A stretch of DNA of 64,000 bases from Candidatus Aminicenantes bacterium UBA6072 (GCA_002436105.1 DIXU01000003.1:1-64000), one strand, 5' to 3'; shown: positions 7,605 to 16,460, numbered from the stretch's first letter. Numbers and translations: made by a program. Notes: a model not told the origin generated them from the letters alone.

Positions 7605-8806
7605 TGTCCGGTCGAAAAAAGGATTCAAACGGCACGGGGCGAGCCTGGCTCGCCCTTTGCTCCATCGTGCTGTTCGCGGCATCGCCGCTGGCTGCTGCCG
7701 GTGAGTTCACCCTCTCCCCTTACCTCGATTATCACTACTCGAGCAACATCTTCTGGGACGTGAACCAGGTTGGCGACGCCGCCTTCTCCCCCGGCCTGGG
7801 CATCGAATTCAGCACGAATTCCTGGAATGTCTTCCTGGCGGCCGACGGCCGATTCTACCGGGAAAACGATTTCCTCGACTCCTCCCTGGTCACGGGCGGC
7901 TTCAACCTGTTCAAGATCTTTTCGGCGCATACGTCATTCTTCATTTCTCCGGAATTCAGCATCACCTCGTACCGTGGCGACCTTTCCTTTTTGAACACGG
8001 CGGCCCCGGGTCTGACCCTCGGGGTCAAGCACGCTTTATCCCACCGCGTTTTCAGCCGCCTGGGCCTGGGAGCACGCTACAGCGATTACCTGAACGAGGA
8101 TTCCTACGACCGCCTGCGCCTGTCGGCATTCCTGGAGCTGAGCGCATTCTTTCCCACCCAGACCACGCTGCGCCTTACCGCCGGCATCCACTACCTGCTC
8201 TTCCCTCACCTTCGCGTTCCGTCCACTTCCGGCACCTGGAACCTTTCCTTGCCGGCAGCCGGCGGTCCCTCCTCCAACCGCCCTGTCACCCCGCCCGGCA
8301 GAGAGCCCGCGCCAGCTGCATCCACGGTCGACCTGGCCATTCCCCAGCCCTATCTCGTTCTGCGCGCCGCCCAGGGGCTGGGTTTCAAGACCGGCATCGT
8401 CGCCGAGCTTCTGTACCGCAGGAACCTGGACCCGTTGCAGGGCATCCAGTCCATCGCCGCCTCCGAATGGGCCCTGGAACAGACGGATGAGGATTTTTTC
8501 TGGGAGGGGACGCGCCTGTCCATCGGTTTGAAGACCGAGGCCGTCCTGGGGCTGGAGATCACCGTGGACTTCTCCCATTTCCAAAAGGAGTACCGGGGCA
8601 TCGAGGCCCTGGACCTGGAGGGCATCCCGGTAACGCCGCTCCTCTTTCGCTCCGACACCCTGACCCAGGCCACGCTGCGCGTGTCCAGAAGGATCGCCGG
8701 GCTCCGGCTGTTCGTTTCAGGCAGCTTGCGCAGGAACGATTCCAACGATTTGTATTTCCGCTACGATTCCTATACAATTTCCGCAGGAGCGGAGTTGTCC
8801 ATCTGA
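7604..8806 (+). CDS. Predicted outer-membrane beta-barrel protein
   Basis: This 400-residue protein has a signal peptide (cleavage near AAAGEF) and alternating amphipathic segments rich in aromatic residues. Examples are LDYHYSSNIFWD, FLAADGRFYREN and LTAGIHYLLF. The C-terminal strand ends in an aliphatic residue (YTISAGAELSI). A Pro-rich insert near 220-250 probably forms a loop. No named family is recognised. It follows the secreted Ca-loop protein with a TGATG overlap, so the two may work together at the surface. Confidence 0.7.
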   Translation: MSGRKKDSNGTGRAWLALCSIVLFAASPLAAAGEFTLSPYLDYHYSSNIFWDVNQVGDAAFSPGLGIEFSTNSWNVFLAADGRFYRENDFLDSSLVTGGFNLFKIFSAHTSFFISPEFSITSYRGDLSFLNTAAPGLTLGVKHALSHRVFSRLGLGARYSDYLNEDSYDRLRLSAFLELSAFFPTQTTLRLTAGIHYLLFPHLRVPSTSGTWNLSLPAAGGPSSNRPVTPPGREPAPAASTVDLAIPQPYLVLRAAQGLGFKTGIVAELLYRRNLDPLQGIQSIAASEWALEQTDEDFFWEGTRLSIGLKTEAVLGLEITVDFSHFQKEYRGIEALDLEGIPVTPLLFRSDTLTQATLRVSRRIAGLRLFVSGSLRRNDSNDLYFRYDSYTISAGAELSI

Positions 8807-8812
8807 TCGCCC

Positions 8813-9259
8813 ATGAAACCGATTGGAATGATGCTGGCAGCGGTCATGTTCCTGGCGTCAAGCCTGCGCTCCCAGCCCGCCGCCTTCCACTTTTTTGACC
8901 CGGACAAGCTGGTCGACGTTCAGGGGACGGTGCAGCGCATCGACCTCGAGGAAACCTACGGCAAGCGTTCCCGCTTCCTCGTCCTGACCATCCTCAGCCT
9001 GGAGCAGGGCGTTTGCCGGGTGGAGATCTGCCCGCAATGGTTCCTGGAGCAGGATGTCGCCGCGGGCATGAAGGTCCGCATCCGCGGTTCCCTGCTGGCT
9101 GAAGTCGAAGGCCCCCCCTACCTCATCGCCCAGGAGATATCCCTCCTGGGAGAACGCATCATCCTGCGCGACCGCCGGGGCTTCCCGATGTGGAGCCGGC
9201 ACGGCGCCCAGGACGGAAGCGGGAACCGGAAAGGGCCCCTGAGACGCGGCAGAAGGTGA
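8813..9259 (+). CDS. Small secreted protein, possibly OB-fold-like
   Basis: This 148-residue protein has a signal peptide (MKPIGMMLAAVMFLASSLRS). A compact beta-rich domain follows (about 32-115: VDVQGTVQRID, RFLVLTI, VRIRGSLL), recalling small OB-type domains. The tail is basic and low in complexity. No family is recognised. Its stop (TGA 9257-9259) overlaps the GTG start of the histidine kinase, so it may be the kinase's periplasmic partner. Confidence 0.6.
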   Translation: MKPIGMMLAAVMFLASSLRSQPAAFHFFDPDKLVDVQGTVQRIDLEETYGKRSRFLVLTILSLEQGVCRVEICPQWFLEQDVAAGMKVRIRGSLLAEVEGPPYLIAQEISLLGERIILRDRRGFPMWSRHGAQDGSGNRKGPLRRGRR

Positions 9260-10482
9260 GAGTCAGCGCCAGATACATCATCGCCGTCGCTGCCATCTGC
9301 CTGGCCGGCGTCATTATTTTTTACTTCCTGAACCTGGGCAGCCGCCGGGCGGTGGAGTCCAGGGCCGTGGCGCTGGCGGTTTCAGAGGGCGAGACCATCG
9401 AGAAGGTCCTGGGCCCGGCGGCGGCCAAACTGCTGGACGGCGGCGAAGCGCAGCTGGTCCGCTTCATGGACGAGATCTTCGCCAATGAGCAGGTGGTCTA
9501 CGTGGCCCTGCGCAGCGCGGGAAGCCTGCGGCACGCCGCGTCGAAATTCGAGGGCTACCTGCCGCTGGCCGGCGGCTCGGGCCCGGTGCGGACCTTCGAT
9601 TCACCGCTGGGAACGATCCTCGAGGTGACCGCCGCCCTGCGCGACCATTCCGGGAAAGGCCACAGCGTCCATATCGGTTATTTTTTTTCCGCCATCGACG
9701 AGATCCGCCGCGCCGCCCGGAGAAGCCTGCTGCTGCTGACGCTGCTGCAGGCGGTTGTCGTGCTGGTGCTGGCGGCCTTCCTGTTCCGCTTCAACCGCCA
9801 GCTGGGACGCAAGGAGCTCGAGATCCAGAAGGAGAAGGAGGAAAAGGAGAAACTTCGCGAGGTCTCCCTGATCACGGCCGGGATCAACCATGAGATCCGC
9901 AACCCGCTTCATTCCCTGTACCTGAGCTACCAGATGCTGGAACCCCGGCTCGATCCCGCCGATGCCGAGGCCGTCTTCCACAGCCAGGCGCTCAAGCGCG
10001 AGATCAAGCGCATCCAGGGCATCATCGAGCGCTTCTCCCACCTTACCCGCGCCCTGCCCGTCCAACGGCAGCCGATCGACCTGCCGCGCTTTTTCGCCGA
10101 TCTGCGCCCGGAGTGGACCGGCCTTGGGAACGGCCTGCAGGTCGGCATCGACCTGGAACCCGGGGCGGTCCTGGTCAGCGACCGCGACCTGCTGGCGCAG
10201 GTCCTGGACAATATCGTGCGCAACGCCGCCGAATCCGGCGCCGGGCACGCCGCCATCCGCCTGCGCCGACATAAGGGCGCCGTGGAGATCACGGTGCACG
10301 ATGACGGCCCCGGCATTCCGGCGGAGCAACTCAAGTCCATCTTCGACCCCTTCGTCTCTTTCAAGCCCAGCGGCAGCGGCATCGGGCTGGCGCTGGCCAG
10401 AAGGATCGTCACCCAGCTGGGTGGGCGCATCGAGGCAACGAGCGTTCCCGGCCAGGGCGCCGAATTCACCATCATCCTGTGA
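9256..10482 (+). CDS. Membrane sensor histidine kinase (NtrB-type output)
   Basis: This 408-residue kinase has two spans (about 8-27 and 157-177) around a periplasmic sensor. A coiled linker follows, then the H-box with phosphoacceptor H212 (GINHEIRNPLHS). The ATPase domain has the N-box NIVRNAAESG, G1 DDGPGIP and G2 GSGIGLAL. The N-PLHSL pattern places it with NtrB/ZraS-like partners of sigma-54 activators. I chose the GTG at 9256 (GTGA overlap with the upstream stop). A GTG at 9190 would add 22 basic residues and overlap more. Confidence 0.88.
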   Translation: MRVSARYIIAVAAICLAGVIIFYFLNLGSRRAVESRAVALAVSEGETIEKVLGPAAAKLLDGGEAQLVRFMDEIFANEQVVYVALRSAGSLRHAASKFEGYLPLAGGSGPVRTFDSPLGTILEVTAALRDHSGKGHSVHIGYFFSAIDEIRRAARRSLLLLTLLQAVVVLVLAAFLFRFNRQLGRKELEIQKEKEEKEKLREVSLITAGINHEIRNPLHSLYLSYQMLEPRLDPADAEAVFHSQALKREIKRIQGIIERFSHLTRALPVQRQPIDLPRFFADLRPEWTGLGNGLQVGIDLEPGAVLVSDRDLLAQVLDNIVRNAAESGAGHAAIRLRRHKGAVEITVHDDGPGIPAEQLKSIFDPFVSFKPSGSGIGLALARRIVTQLGGRIEATSVPGQGAEFTIIL

Positions 10483-10488
10483 TACAAT
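10480..10488 (+). promoter_or_regulatory. Possible internal promoter, leaderless layout, for the response regulator
   Basis: TGA-TACAAT overlaps the kinase stop codon, followed by ACCCCC and the ATG at 10495. There is no clear -35 box and no Shine-Dalgarno sequence. Confidence 0.45.
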
Positions 10489-10494
10489 ACCCCC

Positions 10495-11862
10495 ATGGCT
10501 AGCGAGCGCCGGCTGTTGATCATCGAGGACGAGGATGGGGCGGCCCGCGCGCTGGAGAAGTTCTTCCTCCAGAAGGGATTCGCCGTGGAGGCGGTCGCCG
10601 ACGGCGGATCCGGACTCGCCGCCTTCCAGGCGCGCACGCCCGACGCCGTCCTTCTCGACTACAGGCTCCCGGGCATGGACGGCGAGCAGGTCTTTTTGAA
10701 GATGAGGTCGCTGCAACCGCTGGTACCGGTCATCATCATGACCGCCTACGGTGAGGTGGAGCGGGCGGTGCGCCTGCTCAAGGCGGGGGCGTTCCATTAC
10801 ATCAGCAAGCCGTTCGAGCTCGACGTGCTGCTGCACCTGGTCGAGGAAGCGTCGGGCAAGTCGACGCTGGCCCGGGAGAACGCCCGGCTGCAGGAGAAGC
10901 TGCAGGGCCGCTATTCATTCGCCAACTTCGTCTACCGCTCGCAGGCCATGGCCGAGACGGTCAACCTGGCAATGCGCGTGGCCGATTCCGAGGCCACGGT
11001 GCTGATCGCCGGCGAAAGCGGCACCGGCAAGGAAGTGCTGGCCAACATCATCCATTACGCCTCGCTGCGCAAGAACGGGCCGTTCATCAAGGTCAACCTG
11101 GCGGCGCTGCCGGCCACCCTCATCGAGGCCGAACTGTTCGGGCATGAGAAGGGGGCTTTCACCGGGGCCGAGCGCAGCCGCCCGGGCCGTTTCGAGGAGG
11201 CCGACGGCGGTACCATCTTCCTCGATGAGATCGGCGACCTGCCCCCGGAGACCCAGATCAAGCTGCTGCGCGTCATCCAGGAAAGGGAGATCGTCCGCCT
11301 GGGGTCCAACGCACCCGTTGCGGTCGATATCCGCCTCATCTCCGCCAGTCACCGCGACCTGGCCGCCGAAGTGCGCCGCGGCGCTTTCCGCGAAGATCTC
11401 TATTTCCGCATCAACATCATCACCGTTGCCATGCCACCGCTGCGCAAGCGCAGGGAAGACATCCCCTTCCTGGCCGAGCATTTCCTCAAGAAGTTCTCGG
11501 AACGGGAAAAAAAGCCGCTGCGCGCCATCAACCGCAAAGCGCTGCAGGCACTGATGCGCCTCGACTTTCCCGGCAACGTGCGCGAGCTGGAGAACATCAT
11601 CGAGCGGGCGGTGATCCTGGCGCGAGGAGCGGAGATCGGCCCGGAAGACCTGCCGCTGGCGGACGCCGACGGCGATCCCGCGGCCTCGATCGCCTCATCC
11701 GCCGCGCCATTGCCGGAGAAGGTCCGCCAGTTCGAGCGCGAGCTGATCACTCAGGCTTTGGAAAGGAACCGGCGCATCGTGACCCATGCGGCCAGGGAAC
11801 TCGGCATTTCGGAATCCACCCTGCGCTACAAGATGGAGAGCCTGGGACTCAAGCCGTCCTGA
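10495..11862 (+). CDS. Sigma-54-dependent response regulator (NtrC family)
   Basis: This 455-residue protein has a receiver domain with phospho-acceptor D55 (VLLDYRLPG). The AAA+ domain has Walker A GESGTGKE, the sigma-54 contact loop GAFTGAERS and Walker B GGTIFLDEIGDL. A C-terminal Fis-type helix-turn-helix (HAARELGISESTLRYKM) completes it. It should activate RpoN promoters when phosphorylated by the kinase encoded 12 bases upstream. A sigma-54-like site lies before the first gene of this operon, suggesting autoregulation, and another lies at 38738. Confidence 0.93.
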   Translation: MASERRLLIIEDEDGAARALEKFFLQKGFAVEAVADGGSGLAAFQARTPDAVLLDYRLPGMDGEQVFLKMRSLQPLVPVIIMTAYGEVERAVRLLKAGAFHYISKPFELDVLLHLVEEASGKSTLARENARLQEKLQGRYSFANFVYRSQAMAETVNLAMRVADSEATVLIAGESGTGKEVLANIIHYASLRKNGPFIKVNLAALPATLIEAELFGHEKGAFTGAERSRPGRFEEADGGTIFLDEIGDLPPETQIKLLRVIQEREIVRLGSNAPVAVDIRLISASHRDLAAEVRRGAFREDLYFRINIITVAMPPLRKRREDIPFLAEHFLKKFSEREKKPLRAINRKALQALMRLDFPGNVRELENIIERAVILARGAEIGPEDLPLADADGDPAASIASSAAPLPEKVRQFERELITQALERNRRIVTHAARELGISESTLRYKMESLGLKPS

Positions 11863-12020
11863 TCCGGCCCCCTGAGCGGATGGGACGGCAGCCGCATGGC
11901 GGATCGATGCCCATCCGGTTTCCCGGTTGAACGGGCTGCAGTGAGCCACGGCAGGGGAAGCGTTGGGATTTCTTCCGCTAAGGTGGTATAATCCTCCGCG
12001 GGTTTCCGCGAAAAAAACTG
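11863..12020. other. Intergenic region with sulfatase-gene promoter only
   Basis: No ORF or array is seen. Weak inverted segments (GGATGGG/CCCATCC, 11878-11914) may form a terminator-like hairpin for the response regulator. The rest leads to the promoter at 11963. Confidence 0.35.
11963..11992 (+). promoter_or_regulatory. Sigma-70-type promoter for sulfatase/TPR gene
   Basis: TTGGGA (11963-11968), an 18-base spacer and TATAAT (11987-11992). The leader of about 21 bases has no Shine-Dalgarno sequence but is A-rich before the ATG. Confidence 0.6.
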
Positions 12021-14144
12021 ATGAAACTGAAGCTTTTGCTTGTATCCGTCATGCTGGCCGCGCTGCTTTCGTGCTCGCGCGGCGCGGGAGGGGGCCGGAA
12101 GCAGGACCTCAACGTCCTGCTGATCACCGTCGACACATTGCGCTACGACCGCGTCGGCTTCCTGGACCCACGGCACGCCAGGACCCCGCACATGGACGGA
12201 CTGGCCGCGCGTTCGCTGGTCTTCACCCGCGCGTTCGCCCACAACCCGGTCACCCTGCCCTCGCACGCCAACATCCTGACCGGCGCCACTCCCCTGCATC
12301 ACGGCGTCAGCGACAACTCCGGCTTCCGGCTGGACGGGAAATTCATGACCATCCCCCAGCACCTGCGGCGCCAGGGGTACGCCACGGCCGCGTTCATCGG
12401 CGCCTTTCCCCTCGACTCCCGCTTCGGCCTGGACCAGGGCTTCGACCTCTATGACGACGACCTCGGCGCGCGCAGCGAAAATGATTTCCTTTTCGTGGAG
12501 CGGCCGGCCGCGAAGGTGATCGCCCCGGCCATGTCCTGGATCCGCGAACAGCCCGGCAAATGGTTCGCCTGGGTCCACCTGTTCGACCCGCACCATCCCT
12601 ACCGGCCGCCCTCCCCGTTCAGGGAGGAGTACGCCTCGGACCCGTACTCCGGCGAGGTCGCCTACCTGGACTCCCAGCTGGGCGTCCTGTTCGGCTTTTT
12701 GCGCGAGAAGGGCCTTATGGAAAAGACCCTGATCATCCTGACCTCAGATCACGGCGAGGCGCTGGGCGAGAAGGGCGAGGACACCCACTCGTATTTCGCC
12801 TACAACAATACCATTCACGTCCCGCTGTTCATCCACGTTCCGGGCCGGGCGCCGGAAACGTTCGCCGGGAACGCCTGCCATGCCGACATCTTCCCGACCC
12901 TCTGCGACATCCTGGACACGACCCCGCCGGCATCGCTGCAGGGCGAATCGCTGCTGGCCGTCATGGCGGCCAGGAAGCGCAAGCACCCGGAGATCTATTT
13001 CGAGTCGCTCACCCCGCACCTGAACCGCGACTGGGCGCCGCTGCACGGCATGATCTGCGGCGACACCAAGTTCATCGACCTGCCCATCAGGGAAGTGTAC
13101 GACCTGGCCGGCGACATGAACGAGGAGCGCAACCTGGCCGCCGGCGCCGACCTCGACCGGCTGCGGCGCGTACTGCAGAAACGGATGGTTGGCTTGCGGA
13201 ACCCGCAGGCCCCGGGCCGCAGCGCTCGCCTTGATGCCGATGAGCGCCGGCGCCTTGAATCCCTGGGCTACCTGTCCGCATCCCGCGCCGGGCCACGCCG
13301 GCGGAGCTACGGCGAGAAGGACGACCTGAAGACTCTGCTGCCTCTGCAGACGCGCATGCTGGTCGCGGTGCGCGAATACCAGCAGGGCGATTTCCCCGCC
13401 GCCGCCACGATCATGCGCGAGGTCATCGACGCCAGCCCGGGCTTCGTCCAGGCCTACGATCACCTGGGGTACATGTATCACCAGCAGAAGCAGAACCGGG
13501 AGGCGGTCGCGGTCCTGGAGCAGGGGCTGGAAAAGAATCCGGGCAACCTCCTGCTGTTGACCCGGCTGGGCATCATCCTGGCCCTGGGCGGCGACTGGCG
13601 CCGCGCCATCCCCATCCTGGAGCGCTGCGTCGCCCTGGAGGACTTCGACCCCGACAAGTTCCATTACCTGGGGATCGCCTATTTCCAGGGGGGAGAGATC
13701 GACAAGGCGCTGGGCAGCTACGCCCGGGCCCTGGAAATCGACCCGAAAAACGCCCTTCTGCTGAGCCACGCCGGCGGGGCCCGTCTGGCCCGCTTCACCC
13801 GCAACGGCAGCGAGGCCGACCTGAAGCTGGCCGAGGAACATTTTCTCGAAGCATTGAAGATCGACCCGGCGCTGCTTTCAGCGGGCAACGGCCTGGGGAT
13901 CGCCTACCGTCGCGGCAACCGCCTGGACGAGGCGCTCGCGGCCTGGCGCCGGACCCTCGCCGTCAAGCCTGATTTCGCCCCGGTCCTGCTCAACCTGGGA
14001 ATCACCCTGCTCGAGGCGGGGCGTGCCGGCGAGGCGCTGGAGCACCTGCAGAAGTACCGGGCCGCGAACTACTCCAGGCTTCCGGCCGGGGAACGGCGGC
14101 GCATCGACGGACTGATTACTGAAGCCAAGGCTCAACAGAATTGA
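12021..14144 (+). CDS. Sulfatase/alkaline-phosphatase-fold lipoprotein with TPR repeats
   Basis: This 707-residue protein begins with a lipoprotein signal (LAALLSC, Cys18). An alkaline-phosphatase-superfamily domain (about 30-420) has N-terminal metal ligand D38 (VDTLR) and a later SDHGE. At the nucleophile site the sequence is VTLPSHANILTG: Thr78 replaces the Cys/Ser of the formylglycine motif C/S-x-P-S-R, and His82 replaces Arg. It is therefore unlikely to be a formylglycine sulfatase and may use Thr, as phosphoethanolamine transferases do. About seven TPRs fill residues 440-690. The array starts at the stop codon. Confidence 0.8.
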   Translation: MKLKLLLVSVMLAALLSCSRGAGGGRKQDLNVLLITVDTLRYDRVGFLDPRHARTPHMDGLAARSLVFTRAFAHNPVTLPSHANILTGATPLHHGVSDNSGFRLDGKFMTIPQHLRRQGYATAAFIGAFPLDSRFGLDQGFDLYDDDLGARSENDFLFVERPAAKVIAPAMSWIREQPGKWFAWVHLFDPHHPYRPPSPFREEYASDPYSGEVAYLDSQLGVLFGFLREKGLMEKTLIILTSDHGEALGEKGEDTHSYFAYNNTIHVPLFIHVPGRAPETFAGNACHADIFPTLCDILDTTPPASLQGESLLAVMAARKRKHPEIYFESLTPHLNRDWAPLHGMICGDTKFIDLPIREVYDLAGDMNEERNLAAGADLDRLRRVLQKRMVGLRNPQAPGRSARLDADERRRLESLGYLSASRAGPRRRSYGEKDDLKTLLPLQTRMLVAVREYQQGDFPAAATIMREVIDASPGFVQAYDHLGYMYHQQKQNREAVAVLEQGLEKNPGNLLLLTRLGIILALGGDWRRAIPILERCVALEDFDPDKFHYLGIAYFQGGEIDKALGSYARALEIDPKNALLLSHAGGARLARFTRNGSEADLKLAEEHFLEALKIDPALLSAGNGLGIAYRRGNRLDEALAAWRRTLAVKPDFAPVLLNLGITLLEAGRAGEALEHLQKYRAANYSRLPAGERRRIDGLITEAKAQQN

Positions 14145-14146
14145 GC

Positions 14147-14255
14147 GTCAGTGACAGTGTCAGTGTCAGCAGGGCAATACAAGGCCGAGTGTTAGTGATA
14201 GTGGTAGCAGGAGCTTTCAAGGGAATTAGTGGTAGTGATTGTGATAGTGGTAGTG
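14147..14255. repeat. Hexamer arrays (GTCAGT, GTTAGT, GTAGTG) after the sulfatase gene
   Basis: Three tandem 6-base arrays lie at 14147-14170 (GTCAGT), 14191-14208 (GTTAGT/GATAGT) and 14226-14255 (GTAGTG/ATAGTG). The last is the end of palindromic element copy 2. They are the opposite-strand equivalents of arrays near 269-337. Confidence 0.7.
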
Positions 14256-14370
14256 AAGAAAGATTCATTAATGTAATTGATATGCTGGGGTAATCCCAAT
14301 CGCTGTTCTGCCTTTTGTTGGGGCGGTTCGCGAACCGCCCCTACATGAAGAAAGAATCCCAAATCCTGAG
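14226..14370 (-). repeat. Dispersed palindromic element, copy 2
   Basis: This is the reverse-complement counterpart of 147-288. It carries the same perfect core palindrome (GGGCGGTTCGCGAACCGCCC), the same flank ending in CTCAGGATTTGGGATTC, and the same hexamer tail. Similarity stops sharply at both ends, which suggests a discrete unit of about 145 bases. Confidence 0.75.
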
Positions 14371-14486
14371 AGGATCGTCTCCTGTCTCTTGCTAGCACGA
14401 TCACTAACACCAATATTTTCCTTTCTTGTTTTGGCAATTGGAATTGATGATTTGGAATTTAAGTCCTATTAATGACTTTCGTCCCA

Positions 14487-14565
14487 CCTTGCGCCTTGTG
14501 CCCTGCACCTTACGCCGATTGCCGTTTCTTTTCCATTCGCGTCACGCGTCACGCGTTTCGCGTCA
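14487..14565. repeat. Two heptamer arrays: CCTTGCG and CGCGTCA
   Basis: Four units of CCTTGCG type run at 14487-14514 and four of CGCGTCA type at 14538-14565. The first recurs, in either orientation, near 39519-39592. The second recurs near 52916 and 53042. They lie just beyond the 3' end of the metallophosphoesterase gene. The remainder of 14371-14583 shows no gene. Confidence 0.7.
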
Positions 14566-14583
14566 CGAAGGTTCATCTCTCCT

Positions 14584-15684
14584 CTAATTCGAAACCAGGA
14601 CCAGCTTGACGATCTCCGAGCGCGAAAGGAAGCGCATGGGCGGGCCCCAGGTGCTGGATCCGGACGACGTATGGATGTAGGAATCTCCCAGCCGGTACAA
14701 CCCGGCCGGGTACTTGTAGACCAGCCAGACCAGCAGGTCCATGGGCGGGATCTGGCCGGCATGGGTATGGCCGGAGAGCTGCAGCCCGACCCCGCGCCTC
14801 GCGGCCTCGGCAAAGAGCCTGGGCTGGTGGCGGAGAAGCACCTTGGGCATTGCCGGCTCCAGCGCCGCCAGCGCCGCATCGAGATCGGGCCCGGGCAGCT
14901 TCATGCGCGCCGCCGTTTCATCGTCCAGGCCGACGACGGCGAGTTGCCCGTCGATGACCCACGACTCGTTGCGCAGCACCCGCCAGTTGCTGCAGCGGGC
15001 CAGCTCGATGAACTTGCCGATGCCGGCGTAGAACTCGTGGTTGCCGGTGACGGCCACCACGCCGTGGCGCGCCCGCAGCCCGCCCAGCACGGCGCAGTAT
15101 TTTCCATCGCGGCCGACCTCGCCGTCGAGGGTGTCGCCGGTGATGCAGACCAGGTCGGGTTGCAGGGCGTTGGCCTTCTCGACGATGCGGCGCAGGCGCC
15201 TCATGGAGGTGAGGTTGCCGACATGCAGGTCGGATATCTGGACGATGGAGAATCCGTCCAGCTCCGGCGGCAGGCCGCGCAGCGGCACGCGCTTCTCGCG
15301 GACCGCCGGGCCGAGGGCGGCGTTGATCAGCGAGAAGGCGCTGACCAGGAAGACCAGCGCCAGGGCGGCCAGGACCAGCATCCGGCGCTGTTGCGGCAGC
15401 AGCAGGGACAGCAGCAGCTCGAGCAGGAAAACGCTCAGGGCGATGGCCAGCATGCCCAGCCAGATGGAACCGGCGCAGAGCACGGCGCGGAACGACGCCA
15501 GGCGGCTGAGGAACTCGCCGGCGATGAAGAGGAAGGCGCCGGCGGCCAGGATCCACTTCAGGGCCAGGCGAGCGCCGGGGGCCAGGGAAAGCCCGGAGGC
15601 CACGCGCCAGTACACGAACAGGTGCATGGCGGCATAGACGCTCAGTACGATGGCCAGGAAAAGGATGAACTGCATCTTGGGCAT
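14584..15684 (-). CDS. Membrane-anchored metallophosphoesterase (YkuE-like)
   Basis: This 366-residue protein has about four N-terminal spans (1-145) and then a calcineurin-type phosphoesterase domain. Metal-binding motifs appear in order: QISDLHVG, CITGDTLDG, VTGNHEFY and LSGHTHAGQ. This layout matches YkuE/YaeI-like enzymes that act on phospholipid or lipid-linked phosphates. The actual substrate is unknown. A clear AAGGAG sits before the ATG. It is downstream of, and probably cotranscribed with, the lipoprotein at 15729-16256. Confidence 0.87.
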   Translation of the reverse strand: MPKMQFILFLAIVLSVYAAMHLFVYWRVASGLSLAPGARLALKWILAAGAFLFIAGEFLSRLASFRAVLCAGSIWLGMLAIALSVFLLELLLSLLLPQQRRMLVLAALALVFLVSAFSLINAALGPAVREKRVPLRGLPPELDGFSIVQISDLHVGNLTSMRRLRRIVEKANALQPDLVCITGDTLDGEVGRDGKYCAVLGGLRARHGVVAVTGNHEFYAGIGKFIELARCSNWRVLRNESWVIDGQLAVVGLDDETAARMKLPGPDLDAALAALEPAMPKVLLRHQPRLFAEAARRGVGLQLSGHTHAGQIPPMDLLVWLVYKYPAGLYRLGDSYIHTSSGSSTWGPPMRFLSRSEIVKLVLVSN

Positions 15685-15728
15685 GTCACTCCTTGGCCGG
15701 ATCCGAGAATCGGCGTCTCGGCCGGCGT

Positions 15729-16256
15729 TCAGGCATCGGGGAACAGCTCGCGCAGGACCTGGAGCGATTCCGGGAACAGGCCGGATACGGGAACGTACTC
15801 CCAGCTGGCCTCGCTCAAGCGCCAGCGGTCGCTCTTGCGCAGCCGGCAGGTGACGCGGTAGTTCTCGCCGTCAAAGCCGACCGCCTTGCGCAGGGCGGAG
15901 GCCACGCCGCTGTAGAGGGCGACGTCGACTTCGGCCGCGGCGGTCCCGGCCTCGCCCAGCGAAACGCGCGAGGAGAGCAGCTTGGCCTTGATGCCCCGGT
16001 AGCGGCGGAAATACTCCTCGGCCATTTCGCGGGTGGCGGCGCGGTCGCGTCCCTCGAAGTCGGCGTAATCGGCATCCAGGTGGCCGATCAGCCCGTCCGC
16101 ATCCCTGCGCTCCACCCGGGCGGCCATGTCGGCGAAAACGCCGGCGACGGCTTCCTCCTCGCTTTGCCCGCGGCAGCCGTTGAACAGCATGGCCACGAAC
16201 ATGCACAGGACGATGGCCCCGGCTCGCCCCGCCTTCTGCGTTTGATCCGTTCTCAT
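15729..16256 (-). CDS. Lipoprotein with SnoaL/NTF2-like fold
   Basis: This 175-residue protein has a hydrophobic signal ending in the lipobox LFNGC (Cys28). A mature domain follows, with a helix then beta pattern (EEEAVAGVFADMAARVERRD, DRWRLSEASWEY; quoted in parts) typical of the SnoaL/DUF4440-like NTF2 superfamily. No catalytic residues can be assigned. The ATG is preceded by TATAAT plus six bases, so a leaderless transcript covering this gene and the phosphoesterase is predicted. Confidence 0.65.
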   Translation of the reverse strand: MRTDQTQKAGRAGAIVLCMFVAMLFNGCRGQSEEEAVAGVFADMAARVERRDADGLIGHLDADYADFEGRDRAATREMAEEYFRRYRGIKAKLLSSRVSLGEAGTAAAEVDVALYSGVASALRKAVGFDGENYRVTCRLRKSDRWRLSEASWEYVPVSGLFPESLQVLRELFPDA

Positions 16257-16262
16257 GCGCCG

Positions 16263-16290
16263 ATTATAGCAATTCCTGCCATAAATGCAA
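16263..16290 (-). promoter_or_regulatory. Promoter for lipoprotein gene, leaderless layout
   Basis: On the minus strand TTGCAT (16285-16290), 16 bases, extended TGC-TATAAT (16263-16268), then CGGCGC and the ATG at 16256. Confidence 0.65.
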
Positions 16291-16301
16291 TTACAGAATG
16301 A

Positions 16302-16433
16302 GTGGTAGTGATAGTGATAGTGGTAGTCGAAGATCGGAGCAATTCCTTTTCTTTCTTATCACGCATCACTTATCACTCATTACGATTTATTTGTCCGGAA
16401 GATCGACGAGCCGAAGTGTAAGTGATAGTGTTT
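16302..16433. repeat. Hexamer (GTGATA) and heptamer (ATCACTT) arrays between divergent genes
   Basis: GTGGTA/GTGATA units run at 16302-16325. ATCACGC, ATCACTT and ATCACTC run at 16358-16378, complementary in word but with a different period. GTGTAA-GTGATA-GTGTTT follows at 16416-16433. This is the clearest case where the arrays lie between two gene starts rather than 3' ends. Confidence 0.7.
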
Positions 16434-16460
16434 GCAAGAGCCAGGAGCCAATCCCTTAAC

